DNA of 64,000 nucleotides, from contig CAVPAL010000023.1 in the NCBI GenBank assembly GCA_963701435.1, forward strand, positions 62,001 to 126,000, written 5' to 3'. Positions 16,475 to 25,034 of the stretch are shown one piece after another. The notes under the pieces were generated by a model that did not search any database, was not told where the DNA came from, and saw nothing but the letters and a program-made list of their open reading frames with translations. The position numbers were made by a program, and so were the translations under genes. Every line of letters starts with the position of its first letter. Within the stretch, counting starts at the first letter, position 1. The DNA is from JAACFF01 sp963701435 (GTDB lineage Bacteria; Chloroflexota; Anaerolineae; Promineifilales; Promineifilaceae).

Positions 16475-17339
16475 ATGGAAACGGCCGTTTCACTCCAAAA
16501 AACGCCGCGCAAAAGAGTTTTCAGTCGGGCGTCCACTCGTCTACTTCATCCTCATCTTGGGCAGCCTCATTGCCATGATGCCGTTCATCTGGATGATTCT
16601 GGCGACATTCAAAACAGGCGCAGAAGTGCGTCAAGTTCCACCCACTTTTTTCCCGAACGAATTTACGCTTGAAAATTACAAAACCATTTTCAACGATCCG
16701 CAATTGCCGCTTGGTTTGTTCTACCGCAACTCGATGATCATCGCCATCAGCAACACGGCGTTGGTTTTGTTTACCAGTTCTTTATTTGGTTTCATCTTTG
16801 CCAAGTATGAATTCAAGGGAAAACGCATTCTCTTCTGGTTCATTTTGGCGACCATGATGATCCCCTTCCAGGTCACCATGATTCCTGGCTACCTGATTTT
16901 GGTAAAACTCGGTTTATTGAACAAGCTGGCCGGTCTCATTATTCCCTCGGCCATTAGTGCCTTCGGCATTTTTCTGGTCACCCAATTTGCCAAATCCATT
17001 CCCAACGAGATGCTGGATGCAGCACGGGTAGATGGTGCGAGTGAATGGCGTATTTACCGTGCTATTGCCCTGCCTCAGTTAGGGCCAGCGCTGGCAACAT
17101 TGGGCATGCTCACCTTCATGTCTAACTGGAATGCCTATCTTTGGCCGCTGATTGTGCTCACCGAACAGGATGTACGCACCTTGCCTATCATTTTGACCTG
17201 GTACACCACGCAGCATTCAAACCAGATTCATCTGAGCATGACCGCTTCTGTGCTGGTCGTTCTGCCTATTTTGATAGTCTTTTTGCTGTCGCAGCGTTGG
17301 ATTGTGCGTGGCTTGACGTTGTCGGGCATGAAGGGATAG
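16475..17339 (+). CDS. ABC sugar transporter permease (MalG/UgpE type), 5' frameshift
   Basis: Second permease of the importer. ATG 16475, two bases after the previous stop, gives METAVSLQKTPRKRVFSR; the frame then shifts near 16525-16535, and LVYFILILGSLIAMMPFIWM onward reads in the other frame to 17339. The EAA loop (EMLDAARVDGASEWRIYRA) and NWNAYLWPLIVL are intact. The in-frame TTG at 16557 would truncate the first membrane span, so a frameshift is the better explanation. The start overlaps an AACGGCCGTT palindrome. Confidence 0.8.
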
Positions 17340-17358
17340 GGGAATTGAGCCACCTGTT

Positions 17359-18337
17359 ATGAAGAAGATTATTGGGTTGGTGGGGCTGTTGTTGCTGTTA
17401 GTCGGTTGTGAAATGGCTGCTTCGGGGGATGGGGTAACGGCCGTTACCACCCATCCCCCACACCCTATCCTGTTGAAGCTGACTGGCTGGCCGTAAACGA
17501 CTTCCTCTATCAACTACAGCGACCCAATCCCGAACGTATCGGCAAAACAGCCTTCGACCTGGCCATTGTCAGCATCAGCGCCGCTGGCAATTCTCCAGAA
17601 ACCATTCCCGCCCTCAAAAAAAGCGAAGGGGGCGACAAACTCATCCTGGCCTACATGAGCATTGGTCAGGCTGAAACCTACCGCGAATATTGGCAGCCAG
17701 AATGGCAAGAAAATCCACCGACTGGCTGGATGAACCAGATGAAACCTGGGCTGACGATTACTGGGTGCGCTATTGGGATCCCGAATGGCAAGCCATCATC
17801 TACGGCTCGCCAGAAAGCTACCTGGATCGCATCATCGAACTGGGCTTTGATGGCGTTTACCTGGATCGGGTGGATGCCTATTGGTATTACGAAGACAAAG
17901 AAGACCGGGAAACGGCCGCCCAAGAAATGGTCGATTTCATTATGGACTTCACCGCCTACGCCCGTGAAAAACGCCCTGGTTTTGGTGTCTTCCCCCAAAA
18001 TGCAGAAGAACTAGGCATCCTATTCCCAGATTATTTAGACATGATGACCGGCATTGGCATTGAAGATTTGTATTACGGCAATCCCCGTGATCATGAACCC
18101 AGCCCTGCCGATTGGACTGCCGAACGAGAAGCGATTCTGGATCAATGGGTAGCGGCAGACAAGTTGGTGTTGACGATCGACTACACCGCCAAATCAGACC
18201 AAATTTCTGATGCTTATCAACGGGCTTTGGCAAAAGGCTACGTTGAATACGTCACCGACCGTTCGCTGGGGCGATTACGCATCAATGCAGGCTTTGAGCC
18301 AGATAAAGACCCAAGTGAGTGGACAACCTCGCCATAA
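17359..18337 (+). pseudogene. GH114/TM1410-like glycosidase lipoprotein, two frameshifts
   Basis: ATG 17359 gives a lipoprotein signal (KKIIGLVGLLLLLVGCE). The product is then spread over three frames, shifting at a C-run near 17445-17460 and an A-run near 17710. Joined, it reads YPVEADWLAVNDFLYQLQ, LILAYMSIGQAETYREYW, YWVRYWDPEWQ and GFDGVYLDRVDAYWYYED. These are signatures of the GH114 family, whose founder is an endo-alpha-1,4-polygalactosaminidase, and of the related TM1410/MJ1477 group. It is expected outside the membrane, cutting polymer for the neighbouring importer. Both breaks are at homopolymers, so sequencing error is plausible. Confidence 0.75.
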
Positions 18338-18358
18338 GTTTGAAACGGAGGCCAAACA

Positions 18359-19144
18359 ATGAAGATTTTTGATCTGAATAAGACTGCTTGGGACTTTGCC
18401 GTTGACGATGGCGAGAATCCTTATACCTATGTCGTTTCACCTGAAAAAATTCAGGCAGCCAAACAGGGAGAATGGTCTCTATATTTGAGCGACTGCAAAC
18501 CAGTTCCTGACACGTGGTTTCCTCAGCTTCATGGGCTTAAGGTACTGTGTTTAGCATCAGGTGGAGGGCAGCAAGCCCCGATTTTCGCAGCATTAGGTGC
18601 AGAAGTTACTTTAATTGATGCCTCCCCTAAACAGCTTGCTCAAGACCAATTTGTCGCGGAGCGTGACAATCTAACTATCAGGATCGTTGAAGGCGACATT
18701 GCAGATTTATCTGTTTTTGAAGAGAGTCGTTTTGATCTTATCTTCAATCCCCCCTCATTAATGTTTGTCCCGGACTTAGCGCCAATATGGCAGGAATGCT
18801 ACCGAGTACTTAGTCTGGGCGGCGTGCTCATGACGGGTTTCATGAATCCAGACGAATTTATTTTTGATGCGGTTGCCATTGATGAAAAAGGTGTATTGGA
18901 AGTTAAGCATGCTTTGCCTTATATAGAATACGAAACGTTAAGTCAGGAAACATTAGAGCAGCGTATACAAGACAAGGAGATGTTCCATTTCAGCCATACG
19001 ATGGAAACCCTGCTAGGGGGAATCTTGAAGGCCGGCTTCGTCATAACAGATTTTTATGAAGACCGCAGATCTGAAGAAGATGACAATCCTATTCGACACT
19101 ATATGCCAACCTATTATATGGTCCGTGCTCAAAAAATGTCCTAG
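18359..19144 (+). CDS. Class I SAM-dependent methyltransferase
   Basis: 261 residues with the Rossmann SAM-binding loop LCLASGGGQQAPIFAALGA, acidic LIDASPKQL and the FDLIFNPPSLMF segment (motif IV-like NPPS). GGAGG lies a few bases before the ATG. It has the look of a small-molecule methyltransferase (Methyltransf_11/25 type); substrate unknown. It lies between the GH114-like gene and a transporter and contains none of the ACGGCCGT palindromes common around it, so a separate origin from the sugar genes is possible. Confidence 0.8.
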   Translation: MKIFDLNKTAWDFAVDDGENPYTYVVSPEKIQAAKQGEWSLYLSDCKPVPDTWFPQLHGLKVLCLASGGGQQAPIFAALGAEVTLIDASPKQLAQDQFVAERDNLTIRIVEGDIADLSVFEESRFDLIFNPPSLMFVPDLAPIWQECYRVLSLGGVLMTGFMNPDEFIFDAVAIDEKGVLEVKHALPYIEYETLSQETLEQRIQDKEMFHFSHTMETLLGGILKAGFVITDFYEDRRSEEDDNPIRHYMPTYYMVRAQKMS

Positions 19145-19192
19145 TTAACAAATAATGACTTACCACTTGCTCACCACCGCTTGTCGGGCCTT

Positions 19193-20350
19193 ATGAAAAT
19201 TGCCAGAAGTTTCTACTTCATTTATTTTGCGGCTGCTGCCTGCTTGATCCCATTCTTAACTCTGTATTATCGGGAACTGGGCTTGTCAGGTCGGGAAATT
19301 GGTTTTTTGACAGCATTAGCACCGCTGATCACCCTGGCAGGGGCATCCATCTGGGGCGCGATAGCTGACGCGACGGGAAAATACCGACTCATGCTATTAG
19401 TGGCCATCGCGGGAACATGGCTTGGCGTATTTTTATTATTACAAGCCAATACATTTGCCTTGCTCATTCCAATCGTGGCTGTCTACGCTTTTTTTGTAGC
19501 ACCCATCATTCCACTTGTGGATAACACCGTCATGTTCATGTTAGGGTCACGTAAAGATGAATACGGTCGCCAACGTGTTTGGGGTGCTTATGGCTGGGGT
19601 ATTGCGGCCGCCATCGCTGGGGTTATTATCCAGCAGTCAGGGTTATCCTGGGCTTTTTATACCTATCTGGCATTGCTGTTAGTTCTCTTGGTGGTAGCTA
19701 CGCGATTCCCCGTCCAACAAAGCAGTCTCAACGGCAAATTCTGGAATGGTCTCCGCTTATTGCTGACGAATCGGCAGTGGTTGTTATTTCTAGGTGTGGT
19801 CCTAATTGAAGGGATGTGTCTGGGTATCATCATGAATTATCTCTTCTTGTATTTAGATGAACTTGGCACCAGCCGCGTCATTATGGGGTTGACATTAACG
19901 GTGGCAACTATCAGCGAGATACCTATCTTTCTCAACTCACGCAAGCTGCTAAAGTGGGGCGCCCCTTTCCTGCTGGCCTTCTCCCTGATCTTTCTGGTGA
20001 TACGTTCGTTTGCCTACGCCAATATGACGGCTGCCTGGCAGGTGTTGGTCATCAGTCTGCTGCATGGCCCAACTTTTTCTGCGATGTGGGCAGCAGGGGT
20101 TGCTTACGCCAATGAGATTGCACCGCCTGGTTTAGGGGCGACGGCTCAGGGTGTTTTTAATGGCACTGTTTTAGGATTGGGTACCGCCCTCGGTGCGTTT
20201 ACGGGTGGCTTTCTGTATGATGCTTTTGGTGCCGTTTCAGCATTCCGATTGGCGGGATGGGCATCCTTAGCCGCTTTGTTGGTGTTCTTTTTGGCTCACC
20301 GACATTTATTTATGCATCAACTAAAAATATCTTTGAAGACAATTCATTAG
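19193..20350 (+). CDS. MFS transporter (MFS_1-like)
   Basis: 386 residues with 12 predicted membrane spans. It begins MKIARSFYFIYFAAAACLIP, and loop 2-3 carries the MFS-type AGASIWGAIADATGKYR. It resembles the LacY/nucleoside-symporter-like 'MFS_1_like' group (export or H+ symport). ATG 19193 is chosen over the TTG at 19181 because the family N-terminus starts there, though no strong ribosome site is seen. It may pair with the methyltransferase before it. Substrate unknown. Confidence 0.78.
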   Translation: MKIARSFYFIYFAAAACLIPFLTLYYRELGLSGREIGFLTALAPLITLAGASIWGAIADATGKYRLMLLVAIAGTWLGVFLLLQANTFALLIPIVAVYAFFVAPIIPLVDNTVMFMLGSRKDEYGRQRVWGAYGWGIAAAIAGVIIQQSGLSWAFYTYLALLLVLLVVATRFPVQQSSLNGKFWNGLRLLLTNRQWLLFLGVVLIEGMCLGIIMNYLFLYLDELGTSRVIMGLTLTVATISEIPIFLNSRKLLKWGAPFLLAFSLIFLVIRSFAYANMTAAWQVLVISLLHGPTFSAMWAAGVAYANEIAPPGLGATAQGVFNGTVLGLGTALGAFTGGFLYDAFGAVSAFRLAGWASLAALLVFFLAHRHLFMHQLKISLKTIH

Positions 20351-20378
20351 GGTTCCTCGTTTTATGCAATAAAGGCTT

Positions 20379-20418
20379 AGCTTGTCGAAGTCCAGCACTG
20401 ACCAGCCTTCGACAGGCT
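20379..20418. repeat. Inverted repeat of the CTTCGACAGGCT type
   Basis: AGCTTGTCGAAG (20379-20390) and CTTCGACAGGCT (20407-20418) are inverted with one mismatch. The CCTTCGACAGGCTCAG motif is a common dispersed intergenic repeat in many bacteria. It could act as a weak terminator after the MFS gene. Confidence 0.5.
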
Positions 20419-20475
20419 CAGGTTTCGTCGAAAAAAACGAGTTGTTAACATGAAGGTTACTCAAAAGGTGGAATT

Positions 20476-21291
20476 ATGACAAAAGTAACGATTATCGGAG
20501 CAGGTAGTGCTGTTTTTGCTACCGAAGTAATGACTGACATTTTATGTACGCCAGGATTAGATGAAGGTACGTTCGCCCTGGTAGATGTCCATGCTGGACG
20601 GTTGGAATTAGCCCACCAAATGGCTGAGTTTCTCGTTCAAAAGAGCGGGCGAAATTGGACTATCAAAGCGAGTACGGATCGCAAAACGATTTTACCGGGC
20701 AGTGATTACGTTATCAATACAATTGAAGTGGCTGGACGGGAAAATGTGCGTCACGATTATGACATTCCGCTCAAATATGGGGTTGATCAATGCATCGGCG
20801 ACACCATTGGCCCTGGTGGTTTGTTCAAATCCCTGCGCACACTACCAGCCTGGATTGATATTCTGGCAGACGTGAAACGCCTGGCCCCCAATGCACTCGT
20901 CATGAACTATACCAACCCAATGTCGCTCACCGTACTCACGGGCGTGCGTGCCAGCGGTCTGCCGATTGTGGGGTTGTGCCATTCCATCCAAAACACCAGC
21001 TTCCAGTTAGCCGAATACCTCGATATTCCCTGGGATGAAATCGATTGGCGGGCAGCAGGCATCAACCATCTGGCCTGGTTCACCAAATTAGAGCGGAACG
21101 GCGCAGATTTGTACCCCGTCTTGAGCCAGCGCATCGTTGATCGTCCCGATATTTACGAACAAGACCCGGTACGTTTTGAAATGATGAAACATTTGGGCGC
21201 GTTTGTGACGGAATCAAGCGGCCATACGTCTGAGTACACCGGCTATTTCCGCAAACGCGCCGGATCTCATTCAGAAATATATGCGTTCTGA
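20476..21291 (+). CDS. GH4 family alpha-galactosidase-like enzyme, 5' portion
   Basis: N-terminal part of an NAD+/Mn2+-dependent GH4 glycosidase. It shows the Rossmann start VTIIGAGSAVFATEV, the GH4 signature PGGLFKSLRTLPAW, MNYTNPM, the metal-binding LCHSIQ and GINHLAWF. In GH4 the residues after Cys-His track specificity: CHS fits alpha-galactosidase-type members rather than alpha-glucosidase (CHE) or phospho-glycosidases. At ~21262-21268 the frame shifts and this reading stops at 21291; the true continuation is the next entry. Cytoplasmic action on imported oligosaccharide is expected. Confidence 0.83.
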   Translation: MTKVTIIGAGSAVFATEVMTDILCTPGLDEGTFALVDVHAGRLELAHQMAEFLVQKSGRNWTIKASTDRKTILPGSDYVINTIEVAGRENVRHDYDIPLKYGVDQCIGDTIGPGGLFKSLRTLPAWIDILADVKRLAPNALVMNYTNPMSLTVLTGVRASGLPIVGLCHSIQNTSFQLAEYLDIPWDEIDWRAAGINHLAWFTKLERNGADLYPVLSQRIVDRPDIYEQDPVRFEMMKHLGAFVTESSGHTSEYTGYFRKRAGSHSEIYAF

Positions 21292-21790
21292 GTATCGCGG
21301 CGAAAGCGGCTATTACGCCAATAATTGGCCGACATGGTTGGAAGAGGCGGCGCAGGAACTACGGGACTATCTTTCAGGCGCAGAAGAATTCGAGATGGAA
21401 AGAGGGCCTGAGTTTGCTTCCACTATCATCGAAGGGATGGAAACGGGACGGCCGTCTGTCATTTATGGCAATGTCTTAAACACCGGTCTGATTGATAATC
21501 TACCTCCAAATGGGGTGGTAGAAGTGGCTTGCCTGGTAGATAAAAAAGGGGTTCAGCCCACTTATTTTGGACCACTGCCCACGCACCTGGCGGCGTTGGA
21601 TGCACAGCATATGGCGTTTCATGATTTGGTCGCAACGGCCGTTTTGGAGCAAAATCGAGAAGCCGCTGTGCATGCCCTGATGGTGGATCCGTTGACAGCA
21701 GCCGTTTGCTCATTAGCCGAAATTCGGGCCATGTTTGATGAAATGGCGCGTGTACAACGTGACTACTTACCTGATTTTCTCCAGAAATAG
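21281..21790 (+). CDS. GH4 family enzyme, 3' portion (frameshift)
   Basis: Continues the GH4 enzyme after an indel near 21265: DLIQKYMRSEYRGESGYYAN, then NGVVEVACLVDKKGVQP and the C-terminal helices ending near DFLQK. Joined length (~437 residues) matches GH4 enzymes. There is no ribosome site for an independent start at 21281. It is listed separately because the sequence as given encodes two open frames. Confidence 0.8.
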   Translation: MRSEYRGESGYYANNWPTWLEEAAQELRDYLSGAEEFEMERGPEFASTIIEGMETGRPSVIYGNVLNTGLIDNLPPNGVVEVACLVDKKGVQPTYFGPLPTHLAALDAQHMAFHDLVATAVLEQNREAAVHALMVDPLTAAVCSLAEIRAMFDEMARVQRDYLPDFLQK

Positions 21791-21920
21791 CCCGCACCTG
21801 CACGCCAAATCTGTCACCATTATTGGGCAGGATTAGCACGTCGCTCTTTTAGCAGGAGGGTTGGGTTGCTCAATCCATAAAATTCAGGAGTGATACGAAG
21901 GGTGATGATTTTTTCATCCT

Positions 21921-22038
21921 TTAGGTAAACCACAGATAGTTTTCAAAAATAAAAAACCTTGGCAAACTGTGGTTTCCTTGAGGAATTCACAAAAACTTCT
22001 GCTGACTTTTATGCAAAAAGTTTTTGTGAATTACCTAA
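21921..22038. repeat. 118-bp two-hairpin MITE-like repeat, copy 1
   Basis: Bounded by TTAGGTAA (21921-21928) and its inverse TTACCTAA (22031-22038). Two internal stems: AAACCACAG (21927-21935) with CTGTGGTTT (21967-21975), and the perfect 15-bp AATTCACAAAAACTT (21984-21998) with AAGTTTTTGTGAATT (22018-22032). A second copy (~88% identical by eye) is at 50169-50285. No coding capacity. It ends 12 bases before the PfkB start. Confidence 0.88.
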
Positions 22039-22050
22039 TTCATAAATTCA

Positions 22051-22986
22051 ATGTTTGATTTACTAATTATTGGGGAAATCAACCCCGACATTATTCTGAG
22101 AGGCCCAGATGTGACGCCTGTTTTCGGCCAGGTAGAAAAGATGGTTGAAGCGGCGGAACTGACCATCGGTTCTTCTTCCGTCATTACGGCTTGTGGAGCG
22201 GCGCGGCTAGGGCTAAAGGTCGCCTTTGTGGGTGTTGTGGGTGACGATGTGTACGGCCGTTACATGCTTGAAGCGATGCAAGAACGGGGTATCGACGCCG
22301 CCCATTGCATTATTGACCCGACTATACAAACCGGCTGCACAGTTATTCTGGCAAAGCCCGATGGCGATCGCGCCATATTGACTTTCTCAGGCGCGATTGC
22401 CGCCTTGCAACCACAACAGGTCAATCGTGACCTGCTGGCGCAAACCCGCCACCTCCATGTAGGCAGTTATTTCTTACTAGATGGTTTACGTGACGGTCTG
22501 CCGGATATCTTTGCCGCCGCGCACGCACGCGGCGTAACCACATCACTCGATACTAACTGGGATCCGCGAGACCAGTGGCAGGCCGAAACCATCTTGCCTC
22601 ATTGTGATGTACTTCTCCCCAACGCTGCTGAAGCTAACCGGTTAGCCGGGTGTGACGCCTTAGAGGATTCTTTAGCAGCGTTGGCAAAAATTGTGCCCAC
22701 ATTAGCCCTGAAATTAGGCGCTGAAGGCGGGCTTGTACAGCAAGGAAATGATGTCATCCGGTTACGGCCGGTTCCTGTTGAAATCGTAGACACTGTGGGC
22801 GCCGGCGACTCCTTTAATGCCGGCTTTTTATACGGTTTTATCAATCATTGGTCACTCACAAAAAGCTTGCAGCTGGCGTTGGCTTGTGGCTCGCTTTCTA
22901 CCAGAGCTGCCGGCGGCGCATCTGCGCAACCAACATTAGAAGAAGCATTGCAGCATCTTGTGGGCGCTTCCGCTTCCGGCCGATAG
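22051..22986 (+). CDS. PfkB-family carbohydrate kinase
   Basis: 311-residue ribokinase-fold sugar or sugar-phosphate kinase. N-terminal LLIIGEINPDIILRG, central SSSVITACGAARLGLKVAFVG and the C-terminal PfkB signature DTVGAGDSFNAGFLYG, with the catalytic Asp, are all intact. The ATG at 22051 is just outside the MITE-like repeat, which therefore forms most of its leader. As the last plus-strand gene of the sugar locus it would phosphorylate the monosaccharide or its phosphate (tagatose-6-phosphate kinase role is possible by context). Confidence 0.85.
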   Translation: MFDLLIIGEINPDIILRGPDVTPVFGQVEKMVEAAELTIGSSSVITACGAARLGLKVAFVGVVGDDVYGRYMLEAMQERGIDAAHCIIDPTIQTGCTVILAKPDGDRAILTFSGAIAALQPQQVNRDLLAQTRHLHVGSYFLLDGLRDGLPDIFAAAHARGVTTSLDTNWDPRDQWQAETILPHCDVLLPNAAEANRLAGCDALEDSLAALAKIVPTLALKLGAEGGLVQQGNDVIRLRPVPVEIVDTVGAGDSFNAGFLYGFINHWSLTKSLQLALACGSLSTRAAGGASAQPTLEEALQHLVGASASGR

Positions 22987-23048
22987 CTTGGTTATCATAA
23001 ACCCGGCCAGGTGATCGGTAACGTCGTTTTGGTCTCGCCGGCAGCTTT

Positions 23049-24944
23049 CTAATCCAACGCCGCTTCGGTCGCTAACTGCATTAATTCTTGAATACGCGGC
23101 AGCATCAGGGATGGGTTGGGATGCAAACCTTCTTGCACCAAGGCGCTTTCATACAACTGTTCAATTGTCAGGTTCACCAAGGGTGAATCGGGCTTTGCCT
23201 GCGTTAGATTAGCGAGATCAACAATTAAAGGATGGTTACGATTGATCTCAAGTATCTTTTTGGGCGCCTCGTAATTTTGGTCAAGGAAACGCTGGATACG
23301 CTGCATCTCCTTGTTTTGTTCATCTTCTGGCGATACCAGGCGCACCGGACTGTCCTTGAGTATTTTCGATTCCCGCACTTCAGTCACACGCTCACCCAGC
23401 GTTGTCACACAGCGTCCTACAAACAGGTTAAATGGTTTGTCCGCTAATTTTGTCTGCGGCGTTTCTGTCTCCGATTCTGTATCTATTTGCGGCAGTTCTA
23501 GGGATGCATCATCAATATTGCGCAGCTTTTTATCTTTATATTCCACGATCATGGACGCCAGAAACGCATCCAACGGATCTACCCAGTAAATCACTTCCAG
23601 GTCACGGGCTTTGAAGGGATCCAGGTGCGGGCTGCGGGCAATTGTGTCTTTGTCATTGCCAAGAACGTAATAGATCTCAGCCTGATCTTCGGGCATGCGC
23701 TCAATATAGGCGTCCAAAGAAGTTAAATTAGCGCCATTTTTGGAAGAGTAATACCGGAATAACGGCACGAGATCGTCTTTGGCAGTCGGATCGGTTGCAA
23801 CGCCTTCCTTGAGGATCAAACCAAATTCCTGCCAAAAATTTGCATATTTTTCAGGCTCTTTTTCGGCCATTTTTTTGAGTTCGCGCAAAACACGATTACG
23901 CAGTGTTTTTCCAAGATGGCGCATGATGCGGTTTTGCTGGACCGTTTCGCGGCTGACATTCAAAGGCAAATCTTCCGAATCAACTACGCCATCGACAAAA
24001 TTTAACCAGTTTGGCAGCAAGTCGTCGCAGTATTCCTGAATTAGAACATTGTGGGAATAGAGCAGGACGCCCGGCTCTTTACGCAGCGCCATAAGACCCG
24101 GTTCACGTTTGGCGGGAACAAACAATAGGGCGCGCACATGTACAGGCGCATCGGAGGTGAAATGAATTGTGAGCAGCGGCTCCTCAAAATCCATTGTCAT
24201 TTGCTGATAGAACTGCTGGTACTCTGATTCTTCGACATTTGAAGGTTGTTTACGCCACAAAGAAGTTTGTTGATTGGCCTGATTTTCACCGACGTAGATC
24301 GGATAACGCACAAAATCGGAGTATTTTTTGACGATCTGGCGCAGTTTCCACTCGCTGGCAAATTCTTCCGCTTCTTTTTTAAGGGTGATGTGGATTTCGG
24401 TACCGCGGTCGGATTTTTCAGCCGGTTCGACCTTGAAGTTGTCACTGCCATCTGATATCCAGACAACGGCCGTATCATCAGGACGATAACTGCGTGAAAC
24501 AACCCGAACTTCATCCGCGACCATAAAAACAGAGTAAAATCCAACCCCAAACTGTCCAATAACGTCGCTGGCGTCAAATTTTTCATCACTGACTTTTGCC
24601 AAAAACTCGCGCGCGCCGGATTGGGCAATCGTACCTAAATTTTGCACCAGTTCATCATGGTTCATGCCAACGCCGTTGTCCTTGACGACGATTTTCTTTG
24701 GCTCTCCCTCGGCAACTTCCGGCGCATCAATGTGGACAGCCAATTCCGCATCGACATCCAAGACATCTCGATTAGTCAATGTCTCGAAGTGCATACGCGT
24801 TAAAGCGTCGGAGGCATTGGAGATAAGCTCACGCAAAAATATATCCTGATCTTTATAGAGTGAATGCGCCAGGATATATAACAACTGTTTTATTTCAGCT
24901 TTAAAACTGTAAGATTCTGCAGACGTTTTTTCGTTTATTGTCAT
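23049..24944 (-). CDS. htpG: Molecular chaperone HtpG (Hsp90)
   Basis: 631 residues, normal for bacterial Hsp90. The N-terminal GHKL ATPase is clear: QDIFLRELISNASDALTRMH, VKDNGVGMNHDEL and QFGVGFYSVFMVADEV. The middle domain contains the conserved arginine segment DLPLNVSRETVQQNRI, and the C-terminal dimerisation region is complete. The ATG at 24944 follows an AGAGGG site. It is monocistronic, convergent with the PfkB gene. No CIRCE element was seen upstream. Confidence 0.97.
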   Translation of the reverse strand: MTINEKTSAESYSFKAEIKQLLYILAHSLYKDQDIFLRELISNASDALTRMHFETLTNRDVLDVDAELAVHIDAPEVAEGEPKKIVVKDNGVGMNHDELVQNLGTIAQSGAREFLAKVSDEKFDASDVIGQFGVGFYSVFMVADEVRVVSRSYRPDDTAVVWISDGSDNFKVEPAEKSDRGTEIHITLKKEAEEFASEWKLRQIVKKYSDFVRYPIYVGENQANQQTSLWRKQPSNVEESEYQQFYQQMTMDFEEPLLTIHFTSDAPVHVRALLFVPAKREPGLMALRKEPGVLLYSHNVLIQEYCDDLLPNWLNFVDGVVDSEDLPLNVSRETVQQNRIMRHLGKTLRNRVLRELKKMAEKEPEKYANFWQEFGLILKEGVATDPTAKDDLVPLFRYYSSKNGANLTSLDAYIERMPEDQAEIYYVLGNDKDTIARSPHLDPFKARDLEVIYWVDPLDAFLASMIVEYKDKKLRNIDDASLELPQIDTESETETPQTKLADKPFNLFVGRCVTTLGERVTEVRESKILKDSPVRLVSPEDEQNKEMQRIQRFLDQNYEAPKKILEINRNHPLIVDLANLTQAKPDSPLVNLTIEQLYESALVQEGLHPNPSLMLPRIQELMQLATEAALD

Positions 24945-25034
24945 TACTTTACCCTCTTTTAAAAAATGTTAGCCTATGCAGGTTTTTTAACAGCCGTTAT
25001 CTTACCTTTGTTATGTTAGATAAATATAAAAATC

